Of a DNA stretch of 64,000 nt, positions 28,000-37,192 are shown piece by piece. Origin of the DNA: Duganella sp. BJB480 (GTDB lineage Bacteria > Pseudomonadota > Gammaproteobacteria > Burkholderiales > Burkholderiaceae_D). Position 1 is the stretch's first letter. Each line of letters begins with the position of its first letter. The stretch lies in the NCBI GenBank assembly GCA_003416985.1, contig QVIN01000005.1, positions 124,001 through 188,000 on the forward strand, written 5' to 3'. The position numbers and the translations under genes are program-made. Below the pieces are notes generated by a model that was given only the letters and a program-made list of their open reading frames with translations, was not told the origin of the DNA and made no database searches.

Positions 28000-28644
28000 A
28001 TGCAAGGACTTTATTTGGTTACGCCCAACTGGGACGACACCGGCCGGCTGCTGGAGCTGACCGAGCGCGCGCTGGCCGCCGCCCGGCACGCCCAGCCCGG
28101 CGTGGCGCTGCTGCAGTACCGCCACAAGGAGGCCGGCCCGCAGCAGCGCCTGGATCAAGCCGGCGCGCTGCTGGCGTTGTGCCGGCGCTACGGCGTGCCC
28201 TTCATCGTCAACGATCACGTCGACCTGTGCGAGCAGACCGGCGCCGACGGCGTCCACCTGGGCGGCACCGACGCCGAGGTGGCGCAGGTGCGCGCCCGGC
28301 TGGGCCCGGACAAGATCATCGGCGCCTCCTGCTACGGCGACTTGCCGCGCGCGCTGCAGGCGCAGGCGGCCGGCGCCAGCTACGTGGCCTTCGGCGGTTT
28401 CTACCCCTCGCGCGTGAAGCAATACGCAGTCACTACCAAGATGGAGATCCTCGACCAGGCGCGCGCGGCGATCCATCTGCCGACCGTGGTGATCGGCGGC
28501 ATGACGCCGGAAAACGCCGCGCCGCTGGCCGCGCGCGGGGCGTCCATGGTGGCGGCCATCAGCAGCGTCTACCAGGCGGACGATCCGGGCGCCGCCGTGG
28601 CCGCGTTTCTCGCGCTGTACGCCGGCGATCGGACGGCCGCATAA
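28000..28644 (+). CDS. thiE: Thiamine-phosphate synthase ThiE
   Basis: ThiE joins HMP-PP and thiazole phosphate to thiamine phosphate. It has 214 residues. The visible TIM-barrel motifs are QYRHKEAGP (diphosphate binding), FIVNDHVDLCEQTGADGVHLGGTD (Mg/pyrophosphate site with conserved N-D and D), IIGASCYGD, YVAFGGFYPSRVK and VVIGGMTPENAAPLAARGASMVAAISS. It is the last gene of the thiC-S-G-D-E operon, 9 bases after thiD. ThiO, ThiF and ThiL are not in the window. Confidence 0.95.
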   Translation: MQGLYLVTPNWDDTGRLLELTERALAAARHAQPGVALLQYRHKEAGPQQRLDQAGALLALCRRYGVPFIVNDHVDLCEQTGADGVHLGGTDAEVAQVRARLGPDKIIGASCYGDLPRALQAQAAGASYVAFGGFYPSRVKQYAVTTKMEILDQARAAIHLPTVVIGGMTPENAAPLAARGASMVAAISSVYQADDPGAAVAAFLALYAGDRTAA

Positions 28645-28714
28645 AACGCTAGCGGCTTGGGGGGATTTCCGCCTTATAATTGGGGCGTTAGCTTAAGCCT
28701 AAGGTGGCCGCCAC

Positions 28715-29344
28715 ATGAATGTCCCTTCCAGCCAGAAGCGTCTGATCCTGATCGTCGACGACGACCCATTGCTGCTCGATTTCCTGGGCGAGGTGCTGGG
28801 CCACGCCGGCTACGACATCCTCAAGGCCTCGTCTGCCGAGCAGGCCCTGCAGCATATCGCCCAGCGCGAACCGGACCTGGCCCTGCTCGACATCCACATG
28901 CCCGGCATGAACGGCCTGGAACTGGCCAAGCAGCTGCACGCGACCAGCTCGGTGCCGTTCATGTTCCTGTCCGGCCGCGGCGACGCCGACGCCGGCAAGC
29001 AGGCCGCGTCCTACGGCGCGGTCGGCTTCCTGGTCAAGCCGGTCGACGAGAAGCACCTGATGCCGGCCTTCGCCGCCGGCCTGGCGCGCGCCGACGAAAT
29101 CCGCCAGTTGCGCCGCACCGAGCTCAATCTGAACGCCGCGCTGGCCGCCGGCCGCGAGACCAGCCTGGCCGTCGGCCTGCTGATGTGCAAATTCCAGACC
29201 GACCGCAACACCGCCTTCGAGGTGCTGCGCGACCACGCCCGCTCCAACCGCCGCAAGGTCAACGAGGTGGCGGACCAGTTGCTGGCCGCCGAGGAAATGT
29301 TGAACAGCTTGCACGCCGCCTTCAATCAGCGTCTGAAAAAGTAA
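28715..29344 (+). CDS. Response regulator with receiver and C-terminal ANTAR domain
   Basis: A 209-residue AmiR/NasT-type protein. The receiver domain (about 8-125) has the acidic pair IVDDD, phosphoacceptor Asp in LALLDIHMPGMNG, Thr/Ser switch in FLSGRGD, and Lys in GFLVKPVDE. The C-terminal about 60 residues (LNAALAAGRETSLAVGLLMCKFQTDRNTAFEVLRDHARSNRRKVNEVADQLL) form an ANTAR three-helix domain, which binds two-hexaloop RNA hairpins to prevent transcription termination. A TATAAT at 28675-28680 lies upstream. No histidine kinase is adjacent, and its RNA targets are not evident nearby. Confidence 0.92.
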   Translation: MNVPSSQKRLILIVDDDPLLLDFLGEVLGHAGYDILKASSAEQALQHIAQREPDLALLDIHMPGMNGLELAKQLHATSSVPFMFLSGRGDADAGKQAASYGAVGFLVKPVDEKHLMPAFAAGLARADEIRQLRRTELNLNAALAAGRETSLAVGLLMCKFQTDRNTAFEVLRDHARSNRRKVNEVADQLLAAEEMLNSLHAAFNQRLKK

Positions 29345-29601
29345 ACGCCGGCGGTATTTTTATCGGCATTTTCTTGCTTTGCATCACCTTTCATGTAGAC
29401 TGTGTCTATAGCGGCAGGCCGGTCCTGCCCGCTTTGTGCTAGTGCGGCGGGGCCTCCAACCTGCGCCTGCCGCCTCCTCGGCCGCCTGTCCCCTGCGACC
29501 GTCATCGTTCCTTCGGCCCAACTCCGCCGACTTCCGCGTTGCCATGACCGCCCCGTGCTGCCGGCACCGCATTCCTCTCAGTTTTGTGTGCGGAGACACT
29601 T

Positions 29602-30057
29602 ATGACGACCGATTTTTCCCAGGATACCTACCGTCCCTTCAGCGAGCAGGATGTCGGCGCCGCGATCGGCTTTTCGGTGTTTGCCGAAGCGCCGCGCGTG
29701 CTGCACGTGGATGCCGACCTGGACACCGCGCTGGTGCTGTCGATGCTGCTGGTGCCGGAGACCCACGTCACCCACGTCGGCTCGCTGGCCGCGGCCGAGT
29801 TGATGCTGCTGGAGCGCCGCTTCGCGCTGGTGGTGATCGATCCCGATCTGCCCGACGGCGACGGCACCAGCCTGGTGATGCAGCTGCAGCAGCGCCATCC
29901 CCATGTGCGCGTGCTGACGTACTCGGCGCGTCATCCCGAGCGCCACAACGCCGGCGGCGCCTTCCTGCCCAAGCCGTGGACCTCGCCGCGCCAGCTGTGG
30001 CGCACGGTGTCCGAGCTGCTGGGCATCGGCGCTGCGATGCCGGCCGAACCGCAGTAA
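29602..30057 (+). CDS. Stand-alone receiver-like protein
   Basis: A 151-residue protein with one receiver-like domain (about 30-145): VLHVDADLDTALVLSMLL, the presumed phosphoacceptor Asp in FALVVIDPDLPDGDGTSL, Thr/Ser switch YSAR and Lys in FLPKPW. There is no output domain. ATG 29602 is used because GGAG stands 6 bases before it; a TTG-type start 18 bases upstream is less likely. It follows the ANTAR regulator by 257 bases (29345-29601), a stretch with no gene that I can support and only a weak promoter-like TTGCTT/TAGACT near 29374-29401. Partner unknown. Confidence 0.78.
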   Translation: MTTDFSQDTYRPFSEQDVGAAIGFSVFAEAPRVLHVDADLDTALVLSMLLVPETHVTHVGSLAAAELMLLERRFALVVIDPDLPDGDGTSLVMQLQQRHPHVRVLTYSARHPERHNAGGAFLPKPWTSPRQLWRTVSELLGIGAAMPAEPQ

Positions 30058-30156
30058 TCGTCCGCGCCACAGATCGTCCGTGGCTTGCTATCATGGCGAA
30101 CCACCGGAACGGGCCTCCGTTCCGGTCTCCCGAACAACGCAGCCACAGGACGAACA

Positions 30157-31263
<1,107 letters not shown>

Positions 31264-31391
31264 CGTCCGTCGCGACGGATTGCGGCTGGCTCCGCCAAAG
31301 CTGCATTCCGTCGCAATCCGCAGGCGTTCGGCGAGGTGTTTGACTACAGTGGAGTCATGGAAGCAAGGCCCACCACTGAAGGAGAAACATC

Positions 31392-31574
31392 ATGAACGTA
31401 CTGAAAAACATGGAACTGATCTTCGTCGCCAGCGCAGTCGTCCTGTGCGCCACCGGCTACGCCAGCGCCGAAGGGCGCGCCACCCCGGCCATCGACGCCG
31501 GCTCGGTCAAGATGGCGGTGGTGGACGGCGTCAAGATGCCAGTCGTCACCATCAGCGCCAAGCGCGCCCACTGA
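31392..31574 (+). CDS. Small exported protein of unknown function
   Basis: A 60-residue protein beginning MNVLKNMELIFVASAVVLCATGYASA, a signal peptide with cleavage near residue 26, then a 34-residue mature part (EGRATPAIDAGSVKMAVVDGVKMPVVTISAKRAH) that is basic at the end. AAGGAGAA stands just upstream of the ATG, so translation is likely. I do not recognise a family. It lies alone between the formaldehyde dehydrogenase and the M56 peptidase; its size and export signal suggest a small periplasmic protein. Confidence 0.65.
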   Translation: MNVLKNMELIFVASAVVLCATGYASAEGRATPAIDAGSVKMAVVDGVKMPVVTISAKRAH

Positions 31575-31588
31575 TCCCGGTGCGATGC

Positions 31589-31638
31589 ATGTAGAAAAAA
31601 AGTTCTAGACATCGAGATCTAGATAATTTATTCTACAT
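31589..31638. promoter_or_regulatory. AT-rich palindromic operator-like element upstream of the M56 peptidase
   Basis: ATGTAGAA (31589-31596) and TTCTACAT (31631-31638) are exact inverted repeats enclosing two TCTAGA sites (31604-31609 and 31618-31623). The TGTAGAA/TTCTACA half-sites resemble BlaI/MecI-family operator halves (TACAnnTGTA class), although the two halves are far apart. It fills most of the gap between the small exported protein and the M56 gene. Operator function is inferred. Confidence 0.5.
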
Positions 31639-31659
31639 CCATCAACTGGGGAGTGCGGC

Positions 31660-31710
31660 ATGGAAGCAATACGCAGTCATACGAATTCACGGCAGGCGGG
31701 GCGCGCATGA
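31660..31710 (+). CDS. 16-codon mini-ORF translationally coupled to the M56 gene
   Basis: The ATG at 31660 has GGGGAG six bases upstream and encodes MEAIRSHTNSRQAGRA. Its TGA (31708-31710) overlaps the M56 ATG (31707-31709) as ATGA. The M56 start has only a weak ribosome-binding site of its own. It could be a leader that couples translation, or the fused ends of a deleted blaI-type regulator. It could also be chance; no homology is visible at this length. Confidence 0.35.
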   Translation: MEAIRSHTNSRQAGRA

Positions 31711-33953
31711 ACGGCGTCCTGGCCGCCCTGGTGCCCGCCGTCGGCTGGGCGCTGTTGCACTTCATCTGGCAAGGCCTGCTGATCGGCTGGGCCGTGGCGC
31801 TGGCGATGTTCGCGCTGCGCGGCGCCCGCCCGCAGACCCGCTACGCGGTGGCCTGCGCCGGCATGCTGCTGTGCGCGGCGCTGCCGCTGGCCAGCATCCT
31901 GATGCAGTTGTCGGACGCCGGAGCCGGTGCGGGTACGCCGCGGATCCTGCGCGTGCTGGCGGGGCAGGGCGCCGGCGCGGCTGATGCGGCCGGCCAGGGC
32001 GCCGCTGCTGCGGACCAGGGCGCCGCTGCCGCCGTCGTGCCGGCCCTGTTCGGCGAGGGCACGCTCTCCACCTTTGAAACCGTCTTGCGCCACCAACTGC
32101 CGTGGGTGGTTGGCCTGTGGCTGGCCGGCGCGGCGCTGATGTCGCTGCGCCTGGCGCTGGGACTGCAATGGGTGGCCGAGCGCACCCGCGCCGGCGCCTA
32201 CACCGTCAACCACTACTGGCAGCGGCGCCTGTCCGAACTGGCGCGCCGCTTCGACATCGAGCGCCATGTCCGGCTGGGTGTGGCCGATCTGCTGGACAGC
32301 CCGATCACGGCCGGCTGCTGGCGTCCCATCGTGCTGGTGCCGGCCGCGCTGGTGAGCGGCATGCCACCCGACCTGCTGGAAGCCCTGCTGGCGCACGAAC
32401 TGGCGCACATCAAACGACATGACTACCTGGTCAACCTGATTCAAAGCGCGATCGAGATCGTGCTGTTCTATCACCCTAGTGTTTGGGCCTTGTCACGCAG
32501 GATACGGATCGAGCGGGAACAAATCGCCGACGACCTCGCGGTGGACATGCTCGGCCAGCCCCAGCGGCTGGCGCAGGCCCTGTCGGAACTGGATCGGTTT
32601 CAGTTCGACACCACACAACTAGCCCACGCGGCTCACGGAGGAAATCTCATGTCTCGTATCAAACGCCTGCTGCGTCCCGATGTTGAACCGGTCAGCTGGA
32701 AAATGGCCTTACCCTTGATGGGTTTGTTTGCCGCCGGCGCGGTGTTCTACGCCCACGCCGCGCCGCCGGCGCCGGACGTCGCCGCCGTCGCGACGGTCGA
32801 ACAGGTCAGCCAGATGGCCGACGTCGGCCAAGTCGAGCCGGTGCAACCGCCCGCAGCGCCGGCTGCCGAGGCCGAACCAGCGGCACCGGCGGCGCCAGCG
32901 GCAGCAGCGGCACCAGCCGCACCAGCCGCAGTCGCAGTCGCCGAACTTGCGGTGCCAGCTGCACCGGCCAAGCCCGCACTCGCGATGGCTGCTGCCGCGA
33001 TGCCAGCAATGCCGGCCGCCCCGGCAGCGCCTGCAATCCTGCCAGTGCCGCCGATCCCGGCAATTCCTGCCGTGCCGGCGATTCCAGCAATTCCAGCTGT
33101 GCCGGCGATTCCAGCAATTCCAGCAGTGCCGGCTATTCCACCGATTCCGGCGGCGCCGGCCGGAGCGCAAAGCCGCCACTTTGAACACAACATTTCCCTA
33201 AGCCGTGACGGCCAGCGTTCGGGCTACGCGCTGGTGCACGCCAACAAGGAAAACATCACCGTCTCGGCCGCCTACCTGGACCTGTCGAAGATCGAAGCAG
33301 CGCGGCGCAACGTCAAGGGCGACTTCATCTGGTTCCGCGACGGCGACAAGGCCTACCTGATCCAGGATCCGGCCGCGATCGCCAAGGCCGACGAAGCCTG
33401 GGCCGCCGTCAACCGCATCGGCGAGAAGATGGACGCGCAGGGCAAGAAAATGGATGCCCAAGGCAAGGTCATGGACGCGTTGGGCCGACAGATGGAAAAG
33501 CTGGGCCGCGATGCCGAAGGCAAGGCCCAGCTGGACACGGACCGGCAGCAGCGGCTGATTGAACGCGTCGCCCGCCAACAGGAAGCGATCGGCCGCCGGA
33601 TCGAGCAGGCCGCGCGCGAACTGGGTGACGACCCGACCTCGGAAAAGCTGCGCCGCTTCCACGAACGCCAGGCCGCGCTGCAGGCGGAGATGGCGCCATT
33701 GCAAAGCCAGATCGAGAAAGCCCAGCGCGACATGGCGCCGCAACTGGCGAAGATCCAGGCCATGCAAGAGCCGATGAGCGCGTTGAGCAAGCAAATGTCG
33801 GAAGCCGGCAAGCCGATGGCTGAATTAGGCCAGGTCATGGGCGAGCTGGGCCGCGAGCAAGCCAAGGCCAGCCGCGAAGCCGAGCGCACCATGAAAGAGC
33901 TGATCAAGGACGCCGTCAAGGCCGGCAAAGCGGTGCCAGCCCCGTCCGCATAA
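31707..33953 (+). CDS. M56 (BlaR1-type) membrane zinc peptidase with long Pro/Ala linker
   Basis: A 748-residue inner-membrane protein. Its N-terminal M56 domain has transmembrane spans near 8-35, 48-66 and 130-150, and the zinc motif HELAH at 230-234 in LLAHELAHIKRHDYLVNLIQSA, with the distal EREQIADDLAVDMLG. After a further membrane span (about 330-350) comes a roughly 130-residue Ala/Pro-rich segment with AIPAVPAIP repeats, then a beta-rich stretch and a helical, coiled-coil-like tail with MDAQGK repeats to the end. BlaR1-type proteins sense cell-wall damage and cleave a BlaI repressor, but no blaI is adjacent. The mini-ORF overlap suggests coupling. A longer frame from GTG 31653 is possible. 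Confidence 0.88.
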   Translation: MNGVLAALVPAVGWALLHFIWQGLLIGWAVALAMFALRGARPQTRYAVACAGMLLCAALPLASILMQLSDAGAGAGTPRILRVLAGQGAGAADAAGQGAAAADQGAAAAVVPALFGEGTLSTFETVLRHQLPWVVGLWLAGAALMSLRLALGLQWVAERTRAGAYTVNHYWQRRLSELARRFDIERHVRLGVADLLDSPITAGCWRPIVLVPAALVSGMPPDLLEALLAHELAHIKRHDYLVNLIQSAIEIVLFYHPSVWALSRRIRIEREQIADDLAVDMLGQPQRLAQALSELDRFQFDTTQLAHAAHGGNLMSRIKRLLRPDVEPVSWKMALPLMGLFAAGAVFYAHAAPPAPDVAAVATVEQVSQMADVGQVEPVQPPAAPAAEAEPAAPAAPAAAAAPAAPAAVAVAELAVPAAPAKPALAMAAAAMPAMPAAPAAPAILPVPPIPAIPAVPAIPAIPAVPAIPAIPAVPAIPPIPAAPAGAQSRHFEHNISLSRDGQRSGYALVHANKENITVSAAYLDLSKIEAARRNVKGDFIWFRDGDKAYLIQDPAAIAKADEAWAAVNRIGEKMDAQGKKMDAQGKVMDALGRQMEKLGRDAEGKAQLDTDRQQRLIERVARQQEAIGRRIEQAARELGDDPTSEKLRRFHERQAALQAEMAPLQSQIEKAQRDMAPQLAKIQAMQEPMSALSKQMSEAGKPMAELGQVMGELGREQAKASREAERTMKELIKDAVKAGKAVPAPSA
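33074..33152 (+). repeat. 27-base tandem repeat in the M56 gene linker
   Basis: About three copies of a 27-base unit, GCCGGCGATTCCAGCAATTC and on, encode PAIPAIPAV. A degenerate partial unit precedes at 33054-33073. The repeat codes for the extended proline-rich linker and is prone to length change by slippage. Confidence 0.85.
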
Positions 33954-33956
33954 AAT

Positions 33957-34042
33957 TGGGGTCAAGTCTGACATTCGGACACGAGCTCTTCCGTAGCGGC
34001 TGCTACGGAAGAGCTCGTGTCCGAATGTCAGACTTGACCCCA
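33957..34042. repeat. Palindromic interspersed repeat (copy 3) between the M56 and uvrD genes
   Basis: Exact 41-base inverted arms (33957-33997 and 34002-34042) enclose a GGCT loop. The outer 32 bases match the other copies; the inner part differs (TTCCGTAGC). It starts 3 bases after the M56 stop and ends 35 bases before uvrD. Confidence 0.97.
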
Positions 34043-34077
34043 CCGCTGTTGGCCGCCAAGGCCGGTATAATCACGGG

Positions 34078-36381
34078 ATGCACAATCTTCTTCACAACCT
34101 CAACGACGAACAACTCGCCGCCGTGACCCTGCCGGCACAAAGCGCCCTGATCCTGGCGGGCGCCGGCTCCGGCAAAACCCGCGTCCTGACCACCCGCATC
34201 GCCTGGCTGATCCAGACGGGGCAAGTCTCGCCGTCCGGCATCCTGGCCGTGACCTTCACCAACAAGGCCGCCAAGGAAATGATGACGCGTTTGTCGGCGA
34301 TGTTGCCGATTAATACGCGCGGCATGTGGATCGGCACCTTCCACGGCCTGTGCAACCGCCTGCTGCGCACCCATCACCGCGACGCCGCGCTGCCGCAGAC
34401 TTTCCAGATCCTCGATAGCCAGGACCAGCTGTCGGCCATCAAGCGCCTGATCAAGGCCAACAATATCGACGACGAGAAGTTCCCGCCGAAGGAGGTGATG
34501 TACTTCATCAACGGCGCCAAGGACCAGGGCCTGCGCGCCGACAAGATCGAACCCTACAACGCCGACGAGCGCAAGAAGTGCGAGCTCTACCAGCTGTACG
34601 ACGACCAGTGCCAGCGCGAAGGCGTGGTCGACTTCGCCGAGCTGCTGCTGCGCACCTACGAGCTGCTCAGCCGTAACCAGCCGCTGCGCGAGCACTACCA
34701 GCAGCGCTTCAAGCACATCCTGGTCGACGAGTTCCAAGACACCAACGACCTGCAGTACAAGTGGCTCAAGCTGCTGGCCGGCCACGGCGAGCGCGACGGC
34801 GGCAGCGCGCTGTTCGCGGTCGGCGACGACGACCAGAGCATCTACGCCTTCCGCGGCGCCAACGTCGGCAACATGAGCGCCTTCGAGCGCGAGTTCAAGG
34901 TGCAGAACCTGATCAAGCTGGAGCAGAACTACCGTTCCCACGGCCACATCCTGGACGCCGCCAATGTGCTGATCGCCAACAACAGCAAGCGCCTGGGCAA
35001 GAACCTGCGCACCGACGCCGGCCACGGCGAACAGGTGCGCGTGTACGAGGCCAGCTCCGACCTGGCCGAGGCGCAGTGGATCATCGAGGAAACCAAGAAC
35101 CTGATCGCCGACGGCGCCGCCCGCAGCGAGATCGCCGTGCTGTACCGCTCCAACGCGCAGTCGCGCGTGATCGAGCACGCGCTGTTCTCGGCCGGCATCC
35201 CGTACCACGTGTACGGCGGCCTGCGCTACTTCCAGCGCGCCGAGGTCAAGCACGCGATCGCCTACCTGCAGCTTATGGACAATCCGCACAACGATTCGGC
35301 CTTCCTGCGCGTGGTGAACTTCCCGACGCGCGGCATCGGCCTGCGTTCGATCGAGGCGCTGCAGGCGGCCGCCGACCAGCACCATATTTCGCTGTACGCC
35401 GCCGTGCCCTACGTGGCGGGCAAGGCCGGCTCGTCGCTGGGCGGCTTCGTCAAGCTGATCGAGGGCGCGCGCTTTGAAACGCAGCAGATGGCCCTGCCGG
35501 AACTGGTGCGGGTGGTGCTGGAGGCGTCCGGCCTGCTGGCCCACTACCAGACCGAGAAGGAAGGCGCCGACCGCATCGAGAACTTGGAGCAGATGGTCAG
35601 CGCGGCCACGCAGTTCGTGTCCGAGGAGGGCTTCGGCCAAGGCGCCCCGGCCCACCTGGGCCCGCAGGCGCAGGCCCAGGCCGGCGCGCCCATCGTCAAC
35701 GAGGACGGCTTCGAGATCCTCGACGCCGACGCCGCGCTGCCGACCGTGATGTCGCCGCTGTCGGCCTTCCTGTCGCACGCCTCGCTGGAGGCCGGCGACA
35801 ACCAGGCCACCGCCGGCCAGGAAGCCGTGCAGATGATGACGGTGCATTCGGCCAAGGGGCTGGAGTTCAACAACGTCTTCATCACCGGACTGGAGGAGGG
35901 CTTGTTCCCGCACGAGAGCAGCTCGCGCGAGCACGACGGCGTGGAGGAGGAGCGCCGCCTGATGTACGTGGCGATCACCCGCGCTCGCCAGCGGCTGTAC
36001 ATGTGCTTTGCGCAGACCCGCATGCTGCACGGCCAGACCCGCTACAACATGAAGTCGCGCTTCTTCGACGAGTTGCCGGAGGAGTCGCTGAAGTGGCTGT
36101 CGCCCAAGGTGCAGTCGCACTGGTTCGCCAACAAGAAATCGTCCTGGGACGAGGCGCCGCTGGTCGGCTCGGACAACGCGATCGCGCAGAAGATCGCGCA
36201 GAAGTCGCCGGGCAGCGGCTGGCGCATCGGCGAGTCTGTCGCGCACGGCAAGTTCGGCGAGGGGGTGATCGTCAACATCGAGGGCAGCGGCAACAACGCC
36301 CGCGCGCAGATCAACTTCGGCAGCCACGGCATGAAGGTGCTGGACCTGAGCATCGCCAAGCTGGAGCGGTTGGGCCGCTGA
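34078..36381 (+). CDS. uvrD: UvrD/PcrA-type DNA helicase
   Basis: Superfamily 1A 3'-5' helicase for nucleotide excision and mismatch repair, 767 residues. Q-motif LNDEQLAAV, Walker A GAGSGKT at 28-34, motif Ia TFTNKAAKEM, Walker B DEFQD at 217-221, motif III DDDQSIYAFRGA, motif IV LEQNYRS, motif V TVHSAKGLEFNNVFITGLEEGLFP, motif VI EERRLMYVAITRAR. The C-terminal Tudor-like domain is present (GESVAHGKFGEGVIVNIEGSG...). Rep and PcrA are close relatives, but length and C-terminus favour UvrD. A strong hairpin follows. Confidence 0.94.
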   Translation: MHNLLHNLNDEQLAAVTLPAQSALILAGAGSGKTRVLTTRIAWLIQTGQVSPSGILAVTFTNKAAKEMMTRLSAMLPINTRGMWIGTFHGLCNRLLRTHHRDAALPQTFQILDSQDQLSAIKRLIKANNIDDEKFPPKEVMYFINGAKDQGLRADKIEPYNADERKKCELYQLYDDQCQREGVVDFAELLLRTYELLSRNQPLREHYQQRFKHILVDEFQDTNDLQYKWLKLLAGHGERDGGSALFAVGDDDQSIYAFRGANVGNMSAFEREFKVQNLIKLEQNYRSHGHILDAANVLIANNSKRLGKNLRTDAGHGEQVRVYEASSDLAEAQWIIEETKNLIADGAARSEIAVLYRSNAQSRVIEHALFSAGIPYHVYGGLRYFQRAEVKHAIAYLQLMDNPHNDSAFLRVVNFPTRGIGLRSIEALQAAADQHHISLYAAVPYVAGKAGSSLGGFVKLIEGARFETQQMALPELVRVVLEASGLLAHYQTEKEGADRIENLEQMVSAATQFVSEEGFGQGAPAHLGPQAQAQAGAPIVNEDGFEILDADAALPTVMSPLSAFLSHASLEAGDNQATAGQEAVQMMTVHSAKGLEFNNVFITGLEEGLFPHESSSREHDGVEEERRLMYVAITRARQRLYMCFAQTRMLHGQTRYNMKSRFFDELPEESLKWLSPKVQSHWFANKKSSWDEAPLVGSDNAIAQKIAQKSPGSGWRIGESVAHGKFGEGVIVNIEGSGNNARAQINFGSHGMKVLDLSIAKLERLGR

Positions 36382-36392
36382 GGCGGGCAATA

Positions 36393-36418
36393 AGAAAGGC
36401 GGCCATGGCCGCCTTTCT
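36393..36418. terminator. Bidirectional terminator between uvrD and the BPSS1780-type gene
   Basis: AGAAAGGCGGCC and its exact complement meet at ATGGCC to form a 26-base perfect palindrome, with a T-rich tail on the plus strand and an A-rich lead that serves the minus strand. It lies between convergent genes, 12 bases after uvrD and next to the stop at 36419. Confidence 0.85.
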
Positions 36419-37192
36419 TTATGCCCCGGGTGCGGGCGCCGGCGGCGCGCTGGCCTCCGGCATGCCGAAGAACTGGCGGTAGCAGGCGTACAGCGTGCAA
36501 TGCATCAGCACCACCATCATCAGGAAGATGGTGAAGATCACCATCACCTGCAGCTGCGCCGAGTCCAGCAGCAGCACCGGCACCGCCGCGCCGACCTGGA
36601 ACATCAGGAACAGCACCACCGCCGCCATCAAAAAAGCCTTGAACTCGCGGCACACCGTCACCACGCTGAAGAACAGCGCCTTGGCCAAGGTCATCTTCTG
36701 CCAATAGATCAGCGGCGCGGCCAGGCTGCTCAGCATCCAGCCCAGCATGTAGATCCCCGACGAGACGAACAGCGCGCCGCGCGAATTCTCCAGCAAGTCC
36801 TTGTCCATCGGGATCTGGCGCGTGGCCATCTTGATCAGCACGCCGTCGTCCAGCAAGGTCAGCACCGCCAGCGCGAGCAGCATCACCAGCAGGTACAGCA
36901 CGCCCAGCCCCAGCAGCGGCTTGCGCACCGGCTTGCGGAAGCCGCTGAACACCAGGTTCGGCAGCGCGCGCTTGTCGTGGTCGACGTCGGCGCAGGCTTG
37001 CAGCAGGGCAATGGTGAACATCGGCGCCAGCAAGGTCGGCGCCACCGAGCCGAGGAAGGGCACCACCAGCGAGAACAGCGACAGGAACATGCAGCAGAAG
37101 AACAGCGCCATCAGCGCGCCCGGCTGCTTGCGGAACAGCTGCATGGCCTGCTTGACCCAGTGCCAGCCGGTGCGTGCGGGAAGTCGGCTCAT
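36419..37192 (-). CDS. BPSS1780-family multi-pass membrane protein
   Basis: A 257-residue membrane protein with about six hydrophobic segments ([122 protein letters not shown]). The N-terminal [22 protein letters not shown] and the [15 protein letters not shown] segment are typical of the family annotated BPSS1780 in Burkholderia. It is downstream of thrB in the same direction; its ATG overlaps the thrB stop (ATGA), so it is co-translated with homoserine kinase. Function unknown. Confidence 0.82.
   Translation of the reverse strand: MSRLPARTGWHWVKQAMQLFRKQPGALMALFFCCMFLSLFSLVVPFLGSVAPTLLAPMFTIALLQACADVDHDKRALPNLVFSGFRKPVRKPLLGLGVLYLLVMLLALAVLTLLDDGVLIKMATRQIPMDKDLLENSRGALFVSSGIYMLGWMLSSLAAPLIYWQKMTLAKALFFSVVTVCREFKAFLMAAVVLFLMFQVGAAVPVLLLDSAQLQVMVIFTIFLMMVVLMHCTLYACYRQFFGMPEASAPPAPAPGA

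Noticed and set aside
31276..31320. CGGATTGCG / CGCAATCCG inverted repeat after the formaldehyde dehydrogenase gene
   Set aside because: Only nine pairs with a 27-base loop and no T run; too weak to call a terminator.
33074..33152. Direct repeats considered as a CRISPR-like array
   Set aside because: 27-base units are contiguous without spacers and encode an in-frame PAIPAIPAV protein repeat.
33957..34042. Palindrome considered as a simple terminator of the M56 gene
   Set aside because: 41-base perfect arms without a T tail, and the same arm recurs at three other places including within operons, so it is a dispersed element; incidental termination remains possible.
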